DNA from: Enoplosus armatus | Taxonomy: Eukaryota > Chordata > Actinopteri > Centrarchiformes > Enoplosidae | Reading direction: 5' to 3' | Assembly: GCF_043641665.1 (NCBI RefSeq) | Contig: NC_092197.1 | Span: 20,935,650-20,999,649 of the forward strand | DNA length: 64,000 nucleotides | Part shown: piece by piece, positions 24,170 to 35,114 of the stretch | How the letters are laid out: each line of letters starts with the position of its first letter | Position numbering within the stretch: the stretch's first letter is position 1 | Notes under the pieces: model-generated | The model's database searches: none | Told to the model about the DNA's origin: nothing | Seen by the model: only the letters and a program-made list of their open reading frames with translations | Translations under genes and position numbers: made by a program

Positions 24170-24440
24170 GCTAGCAGCTCTGTGACGGCGGCACTTTGAG
24201 CTACATGCTAATGTCGTCATTGTGGGCATGTTAGCATGGCGACATTAGCAGTTAGTACCGCTGTCACAGATGGTGAACATGGTAAACATTAGAACTGCCA
24301 ACATGCTGACATTTAGCAGTTCCACGTTCGCCATCTTGGTTCGGTGTGTTAGCGCGCTAATATTCGCTAATTAGCACTAAAAACAAAGTACAGCAGGGGC
24401 TGATGGGAATGTTGACTTGAAATGAGCAGAAGTAATTGCG
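24170..24440 (+). repeat. Dispersed teleost repeat family F, fragment 2
   Basis: It contains GGCATGTTAGCATGGCGACA, TGTTAGCGCGCTAATATTCG and TTAGCACTAAAAACAAAGTA, matching the first half of family F near 19540 with divergence. Confidence 0.55.
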
Positions 24441-25276
24441 ATTCATCCATCATTGCTTGCTGACTCTGATTCTGATTCTGATGTTGCCAATTTTAAACTC
24501 TTTCAATCCCTGGCAGCAGTCATTTATTTAGTGGACACATAAATTAATTGCATTGTTTTCATCCTCCCTTCAATCTAAATTCAGGATCAGTTACAATCTG
24601 AAACTCTTTTGTGTTTCTCACTGGATAAAATCAAGACAAGAAACTGCAGTGAGTTCCGTGCGACAAAGATTCCTCAACATGTACAATGTTTTTCTTATCA
24701 ATTCTCACCAAAGAGGAACAAAATTCTGCCAAGATGGAAGTTTCCCATCCTTGTCGTCAGCAGGATTTTCAAAAAGAAATACCTCCAATGTTTAGTATAA
24801 CAAAAATCACTCCAAATATATATATTCTCTGTCAGCTTTACGGTGAACTGCGCAGACTAAAAGCCACAGCGTGTATTTGATGCTGCAGTGGAAACATTTT
24901 AATCTTTGCAGCGGCCTCTTCAGTTGGTGAATAGTTGAGGAGTGAGAGGCTGCAGAGGTGCTGTAATCTGAGGATTAGCTGCAGTCACTGAGGGATTACA
25001 CAGATTACAGTTGATTACAGCTCCGATTATCCGCACTGCTACAAAGTGGATTCTCTTTTAAATGCAGTGGCATTTAAGGAGTATCAACCCTGATCAACGT
25101 CTGATTTTCATGATGAAATAAAACAAAACATATAAAAAAAAAATAAACAAGTAATATAAAATAAATATTACGAGTAAGAAAATGTGGTGATAATAAAAAC
25201 ATTATTATTGTTTTTTTTTTATTATCATTGTAATGAAAAATAGTTCAGTGTATGACACTGCGATTCCCTGTGTCAG
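24441..25276. other. Gap: end of intron before the second FN3-1 exon
   Basis: Mostly unique. Very AT-rich from 25090 to 25225. No repeat shared with the window. Confidence 0.4.
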
Positions 25277-25431
25277 GGAGCGGTCAGTGAACGTGTCGGA
25301 GCCGGAGTCTTTGGAGCTGACAGTGTCCAACCTGAAACCAGAGGAGAGCTACAGCTTCAGAGTCATCGCTTACAACGACGTGGGGCCAGGAGACAGCTCT
25401 GCCCCCCTGAGGATCACCACCAAACCTGACC
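25277..25431 (+). CDS. dcc: dcc exon: second half of FN3-1
   Basis: The acceptor CCTGTGTCAG|G completes an arginine codon split by the previous intron, giving RERSVNVSEPESLELT. Then follow strands E to G of FN3-1, with NLKPEESYSFRVIAYNDVGPGDSS and LRITTKPD. The tyrosine-containing strand F and the following N-x-x-GPG turn are FN3 hallmarks and match the DCC pattern. An N-glycosylation sequon (NVS) is present near the start, and the site would be extracellular. The donor ACC|GTAAGA leaves phase 1. The coding GC content is well above that of the AT-rich flanks (25090-25230), which supports a real exon. The intron before it is 6.6 kb and full of repeats. Confidence 0.95.
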
Positions 25432-26194
25432 GTAAGACATGCACACACTAAAATATCTTTCTTTTTAAAAGCCGTATATACATACCTATACTCTGTTGAA
25501 TCTGTGGTCTTTGTTTTGTGTATCGTGTACATTTCTAGATATTTCTGAATGTGTTGTGTAAATATAAGACCACCCGGATTATGAAACAACCCCCTTAATT
25601 TCAACACCTTTGGGAAAAGACTTTTTCGAGGATGAAATCAAATGAAATCATTTTATCAGACCCTTTCTGCTGGGGAGAGTGTCCCAGAGATACTGGTAGA
25701 CCAAAAGCAAAAACTAGCTCCTATAGGTCAAACTGGGCCAACTCAACACATTTAGCGCTAATTAGCTCGAAAAAACTGTAAGAATACTATAAACAGGCAT
25801 CAGGAATGTGGCTAGCCTAGCGACATTGAGGCAAATAACTCAATTCATTCTTATTCAAATAGCGCCAAATCACAGCGAAAGTCATCTCAAGTTTGAAAAG
25901 GCAACCCCGATGATGTCACCGTGCAGGATCCAGTGTTTTTGGATCTTGGGATAATGGGATATCCTGGCCTCTACTGCTTTGATTTGGCCATTTCTTAGAG
26001 TCACCAAATTTATGGAGGTCTGATACTAAATCAGCGGAGTACCCCTTTAATGTAACAGGCTCCGCACACTCCAAATGGTTTTGGTCACTGTGGTCATGGT
26101 AGTAGATGTAGCAGAAGAAGAGCAGTAGTGCTTGTAGTAGTGGTAGTAGGATCAGTACTATGAGTGTTTGTATTGTCTCTGTGTGTCTCTACAG
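25432..26194. other. Intron with a reverse fragment of a (TTCAAT)-tailed fish repeat
   Basis: 25835-25893 (CAATTCATTCTTATTCAAAT, then AGCGCCAAATCACA and GTCATCTCAAG) is the reverse of the 3' end at 51650-51715. The rest is unremarkable. Confidence 0.5.
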
Positions 26195-26343
26195 TCCAGG
26201 TTCCCAGCAGGGTGGAGTCTCTCCAAGCTGAGGCTCTGTCTCCCACCTCCGTCCAGGTGAGCTGGGAGCCTCCCAGCCAACCGAATGGCCCCGTGCTGGG
26301 CTACAGACTGCTGTGGACCGAGAGCCCGTCCGGCAAGGAGCAG
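26195..26343 (+). CDS. dcc: dcc exon: first half of FN3-2
   Basis: The acceptor is TCTCTACAG|TC. With the C left by the previous exon it reads [19 protein letters not shown], then [20 protein letters not shown] and [11 protein letters not shown]. The LQVP linker and the GPVLGYRL segment follow DCC closely; in neogenin the matching position is different. The strand-B tryptophan (SWEPP) is present. The donor CAG|GTCAGC is a less common but valid GT site and leaves phase 0. The exon is separated from the second half of the same domain by only 135 nt, the shortest intron in the window. Confidence 0.95.
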
Positions 26344-26478
26344 GTCAGCACTTTCATGTGGCGTTTAATAAACTCTTTGCCCTTTTTCTGAGAGTCCAAT
26401 TGAAACACAAAACGTTACACAGTGTTCAAAGGTCACAAGTGGAATGAAGTGTAATCGCTCCTCTGTGTTTGCGTTCAG

Positions 26479-26617
26479 AGTGTGGAGGTGAACGGACTCA
26501 ACTACAAGATGGACGGACTCAATAAGTTCACAGAGTACACCGTTCGCGTGTTGGCCATCAACCGCTACGGACCGGGCACCGCCTCAGAGACGGTCGGCGT
26601 CACCACCCAATCAGACG
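26479..26617 (+). CDS. dcc: dcc exon: second half of FN3-2
   Basis: The acceptor GCGTTCAG opens in phase 0 with SVEVNGLNYKMDGLNKFTEY, followed by TVRVLAINRYGPGTASETV and GVTTQSD. This is strands D to G of FN3-2. The sequence LNKFTEYTVRVLAINRYGPG keeps the pattern seen in all DCC proteins (a KKFTEY-like segment and the NRYGPG turn). The donor ACG|GTGAGC leaves phase 1, as expected at an interdomain boundary. The following intron is 4.4 kb and holds microsatellites and a TTAA MITE. Confidence 0.95.
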
Positions 26618-27880
26618 GTGAGCTCTACCTTAACATCTCCTCATATACCCAATGTGGTGACTCACGCACATCAGTAAGTGAATGCATCACCGCTTGCCAC
26701 AACCGTGACATCCGGCGCTAACGGTTGAGTTCCGTGCAAAACTAGCATATACAAGTGCATGGGGATGTGCGTCTCTCCCTTATAAAACGATCCGATACAT
26801 ATCTAGGTACATGGGCTACGATGTGATTCAGGGGCGATACATTTTAATACAGAACGATACGATGCAATACGGTGCGATACGATGCAATCTGATTCAGTTG
26901 TTTAATGTAGGCATTCATTTTCCATTATGAATTTAAATAAGCCAATTCTATAAAAGTAGCATTGCTCACCTTCAAATAGATACTGTATATTTCAAAAAAG
27001 ACCCAGGAATCCCAAGTGTTTCTGTTGCTCAAACAGACCTGAAAAAAGAAAAAAAACAAGAAACAACCTGGTTTACCATCATGTTGTGGCCATTTACACC
27101 ACAGGATATGAAATACTGGAGTTAAGGTCTACATTTCAAAATAAAGTTACCGCGAAAAAAGTTACACATAATAATAGTTTGCAAAAACTCACCCCCCCCA
27201 AAATACCGACGACATGATCTCAATGGTAGCTATGAGCCTGATGACATCACACACGTTATGGGGGACAATATCATTTCTGTGGACCTTTTTCTTTTTAAAG
27301 ATGAACTGGACCTGCCAAGAGGAAGAGGTTCGACAGTGGGACGGAAATCTGAAGAGTGTCAAATTAGTGGGGCGGGGACAATTTTAGGTAATCAGAAAAG
27401 TGGTAGGGACACTCCGCCACCGTCCCTACCATTACCAATGACGCCCTTGAAGTGCAGTAACTTTTAAAGTAACATTAGCATCCTTACTTCCTGATTATTG
27501 TTGTTCAGGTTGCAATCTCTTCCAAACTATTGTCCATGCGGCATTTCAAAGTAAAACCCCTTTAAATTAGGGCTGGGTATGAATGGTGTAAAACACACAG
27601 TGTACTGAGAGTGCGTCTGTTGGTCTGCAGCGTGACTGGCTTCAACTGGTCCCAGTTTGAAGCTCTGCAGCCGTTCAGCTGAGACCGGAGAACTGCTGGA
27701 CCAGGTGCTGCCTATTACCTGACGCTGTGTGTGTGTGTGTGTGTATGTGTGTGTGTGAGAGAGAGAGAGAGGGGCCATCTGTGGTTTGGATGAAGGAGCA
27801 GGAAATATAGAAAAACGAGCCAAGCAATAGCAACACACACTTTATCCCCTCTTTTTTTCCCAAACACACATTCTCGTACA

Positions 27881-27929
<49 letters not shown>

Positions 27930-28808
27930 TCTCTCTCTCCTGCTGTCAGTTGTTTCATTAGGGGGACTCGGGGGTCTTTAATTAAGCAGGGGGATGAGAA
28001 AGAGGAGCTGCTTCATTTTAGAGCCTCTTAGCCTGACACACTAATGGAGCCCACACACACACACACACAATGAGCGAGCGAGTGAGAGAGAGAGGGGGGG
28101 GTGGGTCAGTATTTAAGTTTGGGAAGAACGGAGAGAATCAACAGAAAATGTGTCAAAAGTCAATGATAGAAACATTCAGCGAGCAAAAGCCTGAGCGGAA
28201 ATCAGTGTGCATATCACAAATGACACGTTACACAATAAACATTTTTCAAGAGGTATTCATAAAGTTTGAAAGTATTGAAGAGTCCAAAGAAAGACAATAT
28301 TAAAACAGGTGATATATATATATATATATATATATAGTGGACACACCCCAAAAGATATTCCATCTGTGCAGATCCACAGATCCTCACATGCATAACTGAG
28401 GAGTTTGAACTATTATTTGAGGTATCTGGCCACACTAAACGTCACACTGTAGGATTATGTCGCAGGGGGGCTACTGGGTCACCTGGGTCACCTGTTTTCA
28501 TGCACATTTGCAATTTGCATGTTAAAGAACCCGAGTGGAAACGCTTGAAATGTCATGTTTTCCATCACTCGAGCCTCGACTGCAGCTCTTTCAGCGACGC
28601 CCTTTTGCCTCTTCTTCTTCTTCTTCTTCTTCTTCTTCTGTGATTGGTTTAATGGTAGCGACGTTTATCTCCATCACCTAATGGAAACGCTCATGAATTC
28701 ACATTTTCTTTCTGACCATTTCATCTGGGAAAAGCTACGTGAAATTGAACTGCATTTAGAGGGCGACCTGGCTGGAGGTTGCAACATGAGCAGATCAAGA
28801 GAGTGTGT
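26618..28808. other. Intron between FN3-2 and FN3-3, first part
   Basis: 26770-26905 is a GATACGATGCAATACG-type degenerate tandem, common in fish repeats. TG then GA microsatellites lie at 27726-27771, (TC)n at 27882-27939, (CA)n near 28053-28069, (TA)n at 28313-28335 and (TTC)n at 28609-28639. 27945-28050 is unique, with TTTAATTAAGC and CACTAATGGAGC cores. Confidence 0.6.
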
Positions 28809-29373
28809 TTAAAGGTCCCATATTGTAGAAAGTGAGATTTCCATGCCTTGTGTGGTTATAAAGCAGGTTTAGGTTGCTGTATAAATACTGTGAAAGTATC
28901 AAAACCATAGACATATGTATACAGTGCTTAACAAATTCGTTGACGACGCGCGATCCAAAGGCCAATGCGGAGTCTACGTGTATGTCTACGATCACACCAC
29001 AGCCGTCAGGACTTCCGTTAGGTTGTGATGTCACAACTATACAGTCAGCCACGCCCCCCCCCCCCCCCCCCCAGCAGGTCATCTGGCCCAGGCACAGCAC
29101 CACCCACCAAATACAGGGACGCTCATCCACCCGCTCAGTCTGTCTGAGTTATTGGAGCGCTCTGCTCAGGACTACTCTTCAAGTGTTTGGAGGTTGTTCA
29201 GTTCATCTGAAACGGCTTGTTTCAGACTTGTTTCAACTGAGGGGCTGCAGAAAGGGCCAGGAGAAGATAAATAAGGACTTTTTTTTTTTAACTGTGAATC
29301 GTGCAAAGCTACTCTAGAGGAGCCCCAGAATAAAAATATACAGCCAGAAACGAGCATCATATTGGACCTTTAA
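28809..29373 (+). mobile_element. TTAA-type MITE, family B, copy 3
   Basis: It begins TTAAAGGTCCCATATTGTAG and ends ATATTGGACCTTTAA, a good inverted pair with TTAA on both sides. The right half (AACTGTGAATCGTGCAAAGC, TCTAGAGGAGCCCCAGAATA) matches 3208-3614. It contains a poly-C run at about 29047-29062 and a short Tc1-end-like segment at 28920-28940. Confidence 0.8.
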
Positions 29374-31039
29374 TATTGAATAATTTTATTGTCGAGTTTC
29401 ACCAAATACTCAACTGCTCGAACCACTAGTCGGCACTGTGTGGGCATCATTTTTTCGCCAGGAAATGTGAAATATTGGTAAATATTTAAACTTTCTACTG
29501 CCTGTGAAAACAAAAGCCACCTAGAGGCATTCTGTCCAGCTGCAAGCGCACACACACTCACACACACACACACACACACACAGATGCAGAGCGGCTGTAT
29601 TGTGAATCTTCTGGCTGTGCCTCGATGATAACAATGACTTGTGGGCTAATTGAATCCACAATAAAACTGACACACACACACACACACAGACAGCGAGCAG
29701 CTGAATCAATAGATAAGCTGCTGACAGTTAATCAGGCGTCTGGTTGAACAGACGCAGAGTTCATTCGAGAACCGAAACACTTTTGATTCTCAATGTGAAA
29801 CATCACACTTTCGCCTTCGTCGAACCACGCGCCCGCCACCTCTCCGCCGCCCCGCCGTCCGTCCTCTTCCCCCCTGCCATTCTTCCGCTTCCGTCTTTGT
29901 CTTTGTCTCCCATTTTCTTCCTTTTTCATCTGCCATCTTCTGGTTCCCCATCTTCTTTCCGTGCGTGATTTGTTTTCTTCATTTTCACGCCCTGTATCTC
30001 TCACATCATCGCCGTCTAACTTCCTGTTCTTCATTTTCTTCATCTGCCTTCGCATTTTAGCTTCATATGTCTTCTGCTCTTTTTTTTTTTGTCTCTATCT
30101 TGCTCTTTGTTTTCCTTCATTTCTCTTGTTCCTCATCTTCTTATTTGCTTTCTTTTTCCGAAACGTTAGTCAGATACTCAGCTTTCTTTCTTTTGTTTCT
30201 CTCCATCTTCTTCCACCCCTTCTTCCTCTTCATCTCCTTCATCTTTGCGTTGGATCATTATCTGCTGTGACGCTCACAGAGAGTCTTTAAAGTCAGGTAT
30301 TTTCTGAGAACTTCAAGAAGTAAAGAAACCGGGACTGACTTCAGAATCTGTCTGATGTCCTGACGGTTCAGAGGGATAAAGTGTGTGCATGTAATGACAC
30401 CTGGCGTGTTTCTGGGTGGTGGTCTGTAGTGGCGCAGTCAGATCTCGGATAGTTGAACGCCGTCGCGGAGTTGCTCCGCCCGCTCCGCCCGCTCCCTGTC
30501 TGCGCCGATGTCACCGGGAGGACTGATTGACAACATCATCTGCATAAGGCGTTTGGGTCCAGAGTCTCTTGAGAGAAACAAACTGATTTTAGGTGTGTTT
30601 GGCCTAGCTTAGCACAAAGACTGGAAGCAAGGGGGGGGGCTGTTAGCTTAGCTTAATTGAAAATAAAAAGAAACACACCTTCCAACAACTTTGCGGCTAC
30701 AACACAGGGAGTTATTCCAAAGCTGTGTTTTTATCTATGTGCGTTATTACAAATGTATGTGTGCTTTTCGAACAAGGTCTGTTTAAGTCACCCGTTTTAA
30801 AAACCAATGAACCGAGTCAGTGAATGCGCTCACTGTTTTGGCTCGTGACCCCCGCATCGCTGGTTCTAAGCTCGGTGATCCGGGATCTGTTCTACCTTCC
30901 CGTCCAATTTTGATTTCTGAAGCGACGAAAGAAAGCACGGCGCGCTGTATGCCACAGCCTCAACGTTCAAGTCAAGGTTGCTTGTGCAAGCGGCTCTTTG
31001 ATTTTTGAGTATTTACACTGTTTGTGCTTGTCTCTGCAG
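29374..31039. other. Intron between FN3-2 and FN3-3, last part
   Basis: (CA)n lies at 29556-29581 and 29670-29690, and CT-rich DNA at 29830-30270. A fish-repeat motif (GCCTAGCTTAGCACAAAGAC) lies at 30601. No exon was recognised before 31040. Confidence 0.5.
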
Positions 31040-31089
31040 TGCCCAGCGCTCCTCCTCAGAACATCACCTTAGAGGTTGTCCTGTCCAGG
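31040..31089 (+). CDS. dcc: dcc 50-nt exon: start of FN3-3
   Basis: This short exon encodes VPSAPPQNITLEVVLSR once the leading G from the previous exon is added. SDVPSAPPQN is the FN3-2/FN3-3 linker shared by DCC and neogenin, so the exon is secure despite its length. It has a good acceptor (TTGTCTCTGCAG) and a good donor (AGG|GTGAGT), entering in phase 1 and leaving in phase 0. NIT is a possible N-glycosylation site. The next exon lies 19.1 kb away, so short-exon definition must hold against a very long repeat-filled intron. Confidence 0.93.
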
Positions 31090-31429
31090 GTGAGTTTGAA
31101 TTTGCACTCTTTCATTCTCTCCACATCTCCACATCCCTGCACCACCAGCCACGGTCTGCATCCGCTGGAAACCATATCGCCACATGCCATACTTCCGGAT
31201 CTGATGTCCCAGGTTTCTCCACTCCTGGAAGTGACTGATGTTTGTTCTGACACACGTTTAAACGGTGACACCGCACATCAGTCAGCCTCTCCGGTGATGC
31301 GGCCTCATTTTTTACTGATTGATGTGATCAACAAATGTGTATATGCATGTACTCCCATATTCCCAACTCATTTACTTTTCCTCTGTTCACCGTCCGAGCT
31401 GTTCAAATGATTTATGAAACACTGTAGAT

Positions 31430-31830
31430 CAATGGTATTTAGGTACCTTGATTTTACCACTGTATATACACTGACGACCCCACCCACGTGCAATTACAAA
31501 AAAGGGGAAAAAGTAGCCTACTTTCTTCTGAATATCTTTATGTGTATTTCATAATAGTCATTGCATAAAAATAGCCTAAACAGTGAACTTGGTACCTGCA
31601 GGGCGTTTGTGTGAAACTAGCAGTTTGTATACAATTCTGAACAGACTATATCCCGTGGATATTGCAATGTATCCAACAATTTCTCCTTATATTTTTAGGA
31701 ACACAGTTTTACACAGTTTTTTTTTTATTTCACTATCGTACATATGTTTTAATAGTCCAAGCGGCCGGGCTTTATAATAAATAGATGAAGATATGAACTT
31801 CTAAAATAACCCCCAGGTTGGGAACCACTG
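31430..31830 (-). mobile_element. hAT-like non-autonomous element, copy 2
   Basis: The right end AGGTTGGGAACCACTG reads CAGTGGTTCCCAACCT in reverse. An 8-bp target duplication is nearly intact: CTGTAGAT at 31422-31429 and CTGTAGAG at 31831-31838. The interior is the diverged reverse of 10669-11040. Eight-base duplications and this terminal sequence are hAT hallmarks. Confidence 0.8.
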
Positions 31831-31838
31831 CTGTAGAG

Positions 31839-32560
31839 GACCATACAACATAATTCTCAAAGGCAAAAACTCCACCCAAAAAATGGATGTTTTTCATCAT
31901 ATAAAAAAAAAGTAATGACCTCCACTGCCCACTGACACAACTGGGTCAGGTGTCCCGGGGGCCATTGCTGGGGCCGCTGTCTGAAAGTTTCTATTTCTAA
32001 GTCAGGTGCTCAAAAGCTCAAAGATAGATGTATTTATATATACATATGAGAAGAGTTCACGTGACTTTATTTTGCCTTCAAGGGAAATGTGCTTTTCAGC
32101 AGCCTTTAAAAATACATCAGAAGACATGGAGTACATAAGTAAAAATATGTAAGGCCTAGCTGGCACCTGACTAGCTGAGGGCGGAGTTGGAGTGACCTCC
32201 AATATGTAATAACATATTGTACAATATGTGCACCCCCCTTGGGAGAGTTGAAGGGAGAGATGTGAGGCAGGTGTTCTGAAAACCATGGGTTTGTAGTTTG
32301 CACAGCAATCTGAACACACGGACATGACACACATGTTTTCGACTCAGTGTGACTTTCAAAGGCTATCTACCGTTATCGCCAATGTCCATTGCAAATAAAA
32401 AAAAACACCCAGAAATCATTGAAAAAAGACGCTTCAGAACCCCCATGAGAATCATCGCGTTCTTAAGTTTTCTTCAGTATCAAAGTAATCCAGTGATAGT
32501 TGTCTGCACATCCACGGGTACACTGCAAACAGGAGCTGCTAATAGCTAATTCAGCATACT
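31839..32560. other. Gap in the long intron, nothing recognised
   Basis: Unique sequence without coding signal. Confidence 0.4.
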
Positions 32561-32895
32561 TTTAACAATAATAATAATAATAATAATGACAAACTTTATT
32601 TATATTGCACTTTTCTTAACATTGGATCTGATCTCAAAGTGCCTCACAAAAAAACAATAAAACAATAAAATATAAATAAATCAAGCATTTTTTTTTCTTT
32701 TGCTTTGTGTTTTTAAGAAGAGATTTAATAGATTTGACAAACCTAATCTCAGCAGGTGAGTCATTCCAGAGTTTGGGGGACCGGCCTGCAAAAGCCCAAC
32801 GGGAATGACCGGAGGCCACTATCAGCTGATCTAAGAGGGCGCCCAGGCTGGAGTTCAGCAATACAGTTTTAAAAAATTGCCAAAATGTGAACAAA
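32561..32895 (-). mobile_element. 5'-truncated LINE, 3' end of ORF2 (L2/CR1-like)
   Basis: On the minus strand a short frame carries SRWAFAGRSPKLWNDSPAEI followed by RFVKSIKSLLKNTKQ, the C-terminal signature of fish LINE reverse transcriptases. It is followed by an A-rich 3' region with AATAAAGTTTGTCA and an (ATT)n tail, at 32561-32587 on the plus strand. Only about the last 60 residues remain. The clade is from memory. Confidence 0.75.
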
Positions 32896-33289
32896 TATAG
32901 GCAAAAAAAAAATGGAGCAGTTGCTTCATTCTAAACACGTTTCCATCTTTCTCGTCTCGCTGACTGCACTCAGGTCAGATGTACGTGTGCACGGCAGAGC
33001 GAGTGGCCATCGGGCCTTTTCCATAAACCGAGAGCTCCCTGTAATAATCCTGCTGACGCCACAGAATTTATTTTGATGATCCAAAGGAAATGGGGTTTGG
33101 AGATTTGCTTGGAGAGTAAAAAAATAAATTAATTAAGAGTTCACACAAACCAAAGCAGAGCCTGTTGCCTGATCCGCTGACCAAATAGCACCACACATGT
33201 TCACATCTGTTAGCTCTGCTGACGAAGTTCCTGCAACAAATTTCTCCCGCTGGTTCACTGATGGAAATATGTGAAGCAGCAGCAATAAC
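32896..33289. other. Gap in the long intron, non-repetitive
   Basis: No coding. The sequence is unique, with AAATAAATTAATTAAGAG at 33121; a regulatory role is possible but unsupported. Confidence 0.3.
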
Positions 33290-33682
33290 TTAAAGAGGAC
33301 CTATTATGCTAATTATGCTGTATATGCTATTATGCTTTTCCTCATATATATAATGTTACATTGTTGGATATTCATACTAAATGTTGCCAAAGTTGCCAAA
33401 TAATGAGCTAAACGTATGTAACAGTAATCCCTGTGAGCCAAAAGCTTCAGGCTTCAGACTGCTCTGAACGCTCCGTTTCAGTCTTTTCAACCGCCGTGTC
33501 TATCTGATGTCAGAGAGGCACGGATGTCCTTATATGGTATCTCTGCTCCAGGCATAGACCAGATGTTTATGTTTATGTCAACGTTGCTTAGTAACGGTAG
33601 GTTTACAGTTCGCCTTTGGGAATTCTTCCAAAGACAAAATGAAAATATAGAGCTGGACATGAGCGTAATAGGTCCCCTTTAA
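33290..33682 (+). mobile_element. TTAA-type MITE, family B, copy 4
   Basis: It begins TTAAAGAGGACCTATTATGC and ends GTAATAGGTCCCCTTTAA, with perfect TTAA borders. It matches 7934-8486 but lacks about 150 bp near its right end, after ATTCTTCCAAAGAC. It is the cleanest terminal inverted repeat of the family. Confidence 0.85.
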
Positions 33683-34960
33683 CACAGCTGCAACACAGAT
33701 GAACGGTGATCAGTAAACTGTAAAATACAGAAAAGCTTATCATTATAAATATGAAGGGGAGCTTCTAGAGTAAAACTGAACTAAGCCACAAAAGCACTGA
33801 AATCGCAAAATAATTGCTTCTGAGTTGGTCTGAGCAAGATGTAAACAACAACTAATGATGAACAAAATAACTTTTGATGCTTCTTTTGTCTCTTGGGTGC
33901 CGTACGCCTTCATCTGAAGGCTATAAATCCCCCCCTTTTTAACGGCTGATGTTGTCTGACCATGATTCACCTTGTTTGAGTAGCCCGTTGCTCAAAGATG
34001 ACGTCACCTTTTCAGACGTTATGCTCTCCTGTGAAACAATGTTTCGCACCTTCCATGGCTTCTGTACATATTAAGAGAGCCTCCGGTCAGGTATCTGGGT
34101 CTGGGTGTTTCATCAGATGTTGGTGTGAAGGTTTTTTTTTTATCATCCTGCTCAGAGAGTAAGCAGCAGAGGGGAATGATTCATGTTTCCAGCGAACGGC
34201 TCGTAATTCATGTCCATATGGAGGAGGCCCGGACCGCGGGTCTGTGGAGAGCTGACCTCGTTTAGCTTTCTGTCCGCGTATTTTCCTGCATGTGATTGAT
34301 ATTTCTCCGCTGATCGGCTCTCAGGTCAGGGGCTGATCGACGAGCAACGTCGAAGCCCCTTGCCGAAGTGTTTTTCATCGAGCATCGAGTGATTATTGAG
34401 GAAAATACCGCGACTTGAGACAAAAGCAATCGATCGCAGGATCTTAGATCAAGACTATCTAGAAGACCACAGCTCAACACTTTTACATCTTCTTTTAACC
34501 CATCAGAATGTGAGAAACGTCTTTTTTTTTAGCAGTTTAACGATTTTAAACTGTCGATAACGCTTTTAACATTTTAACGCTACAGATTTTAACACCACAG
34601 ACCATGAACTTAATCTACTTTTAAACCTATAAAACAGGCTGTAAGTACAGTGCTTACAGTCTTTCACATATTCGTCCCAAAAGCATTCGGAAGAGGACTA
34701 ATGTTTGGGCCCCGTGACATGTTTTTTTGTTTGTTTGTTTGTTTGTTTTGTTTTTTTATCGCGACTAATCGCAAGCACGGAACAGAAATTCTAGGGCATG
34801 AGTTTTACCTGGAGCGTTCCGGCGGCGCACCGGTAGTTGCCTTATCAGCTGAAGCATGCTGGTCGACAGAGCCCCCCGCTTATAGTCAGGTTAGCCAAGA
34901 TCATGTAGTAGCCACTGCCTAGGGGTCTCATTTATAAAACAGTGCGTAGTGTGGGGGGGG
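33683..34960. other. Gap in the long intron, nothing recognised
   Basis: (TTTG)n-like run at about 34725-34757. No exon. Confidence 0.4.
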
Positions 34961-35114
34961 CAGCATGGTGGTTAGCATGGGAGGTAGAGCAGGGTAGAGT
35001 GGGTTTGGGGTTCGATCCCCAGCTCCCCCCGTCATGTCGAAGTGTCCTTGAGCCCAAGACTTTGGGAACCGCAGCTCGGTCGCCATCGCTGTGTGAATGG
35101 GTGAACGAGACTTA

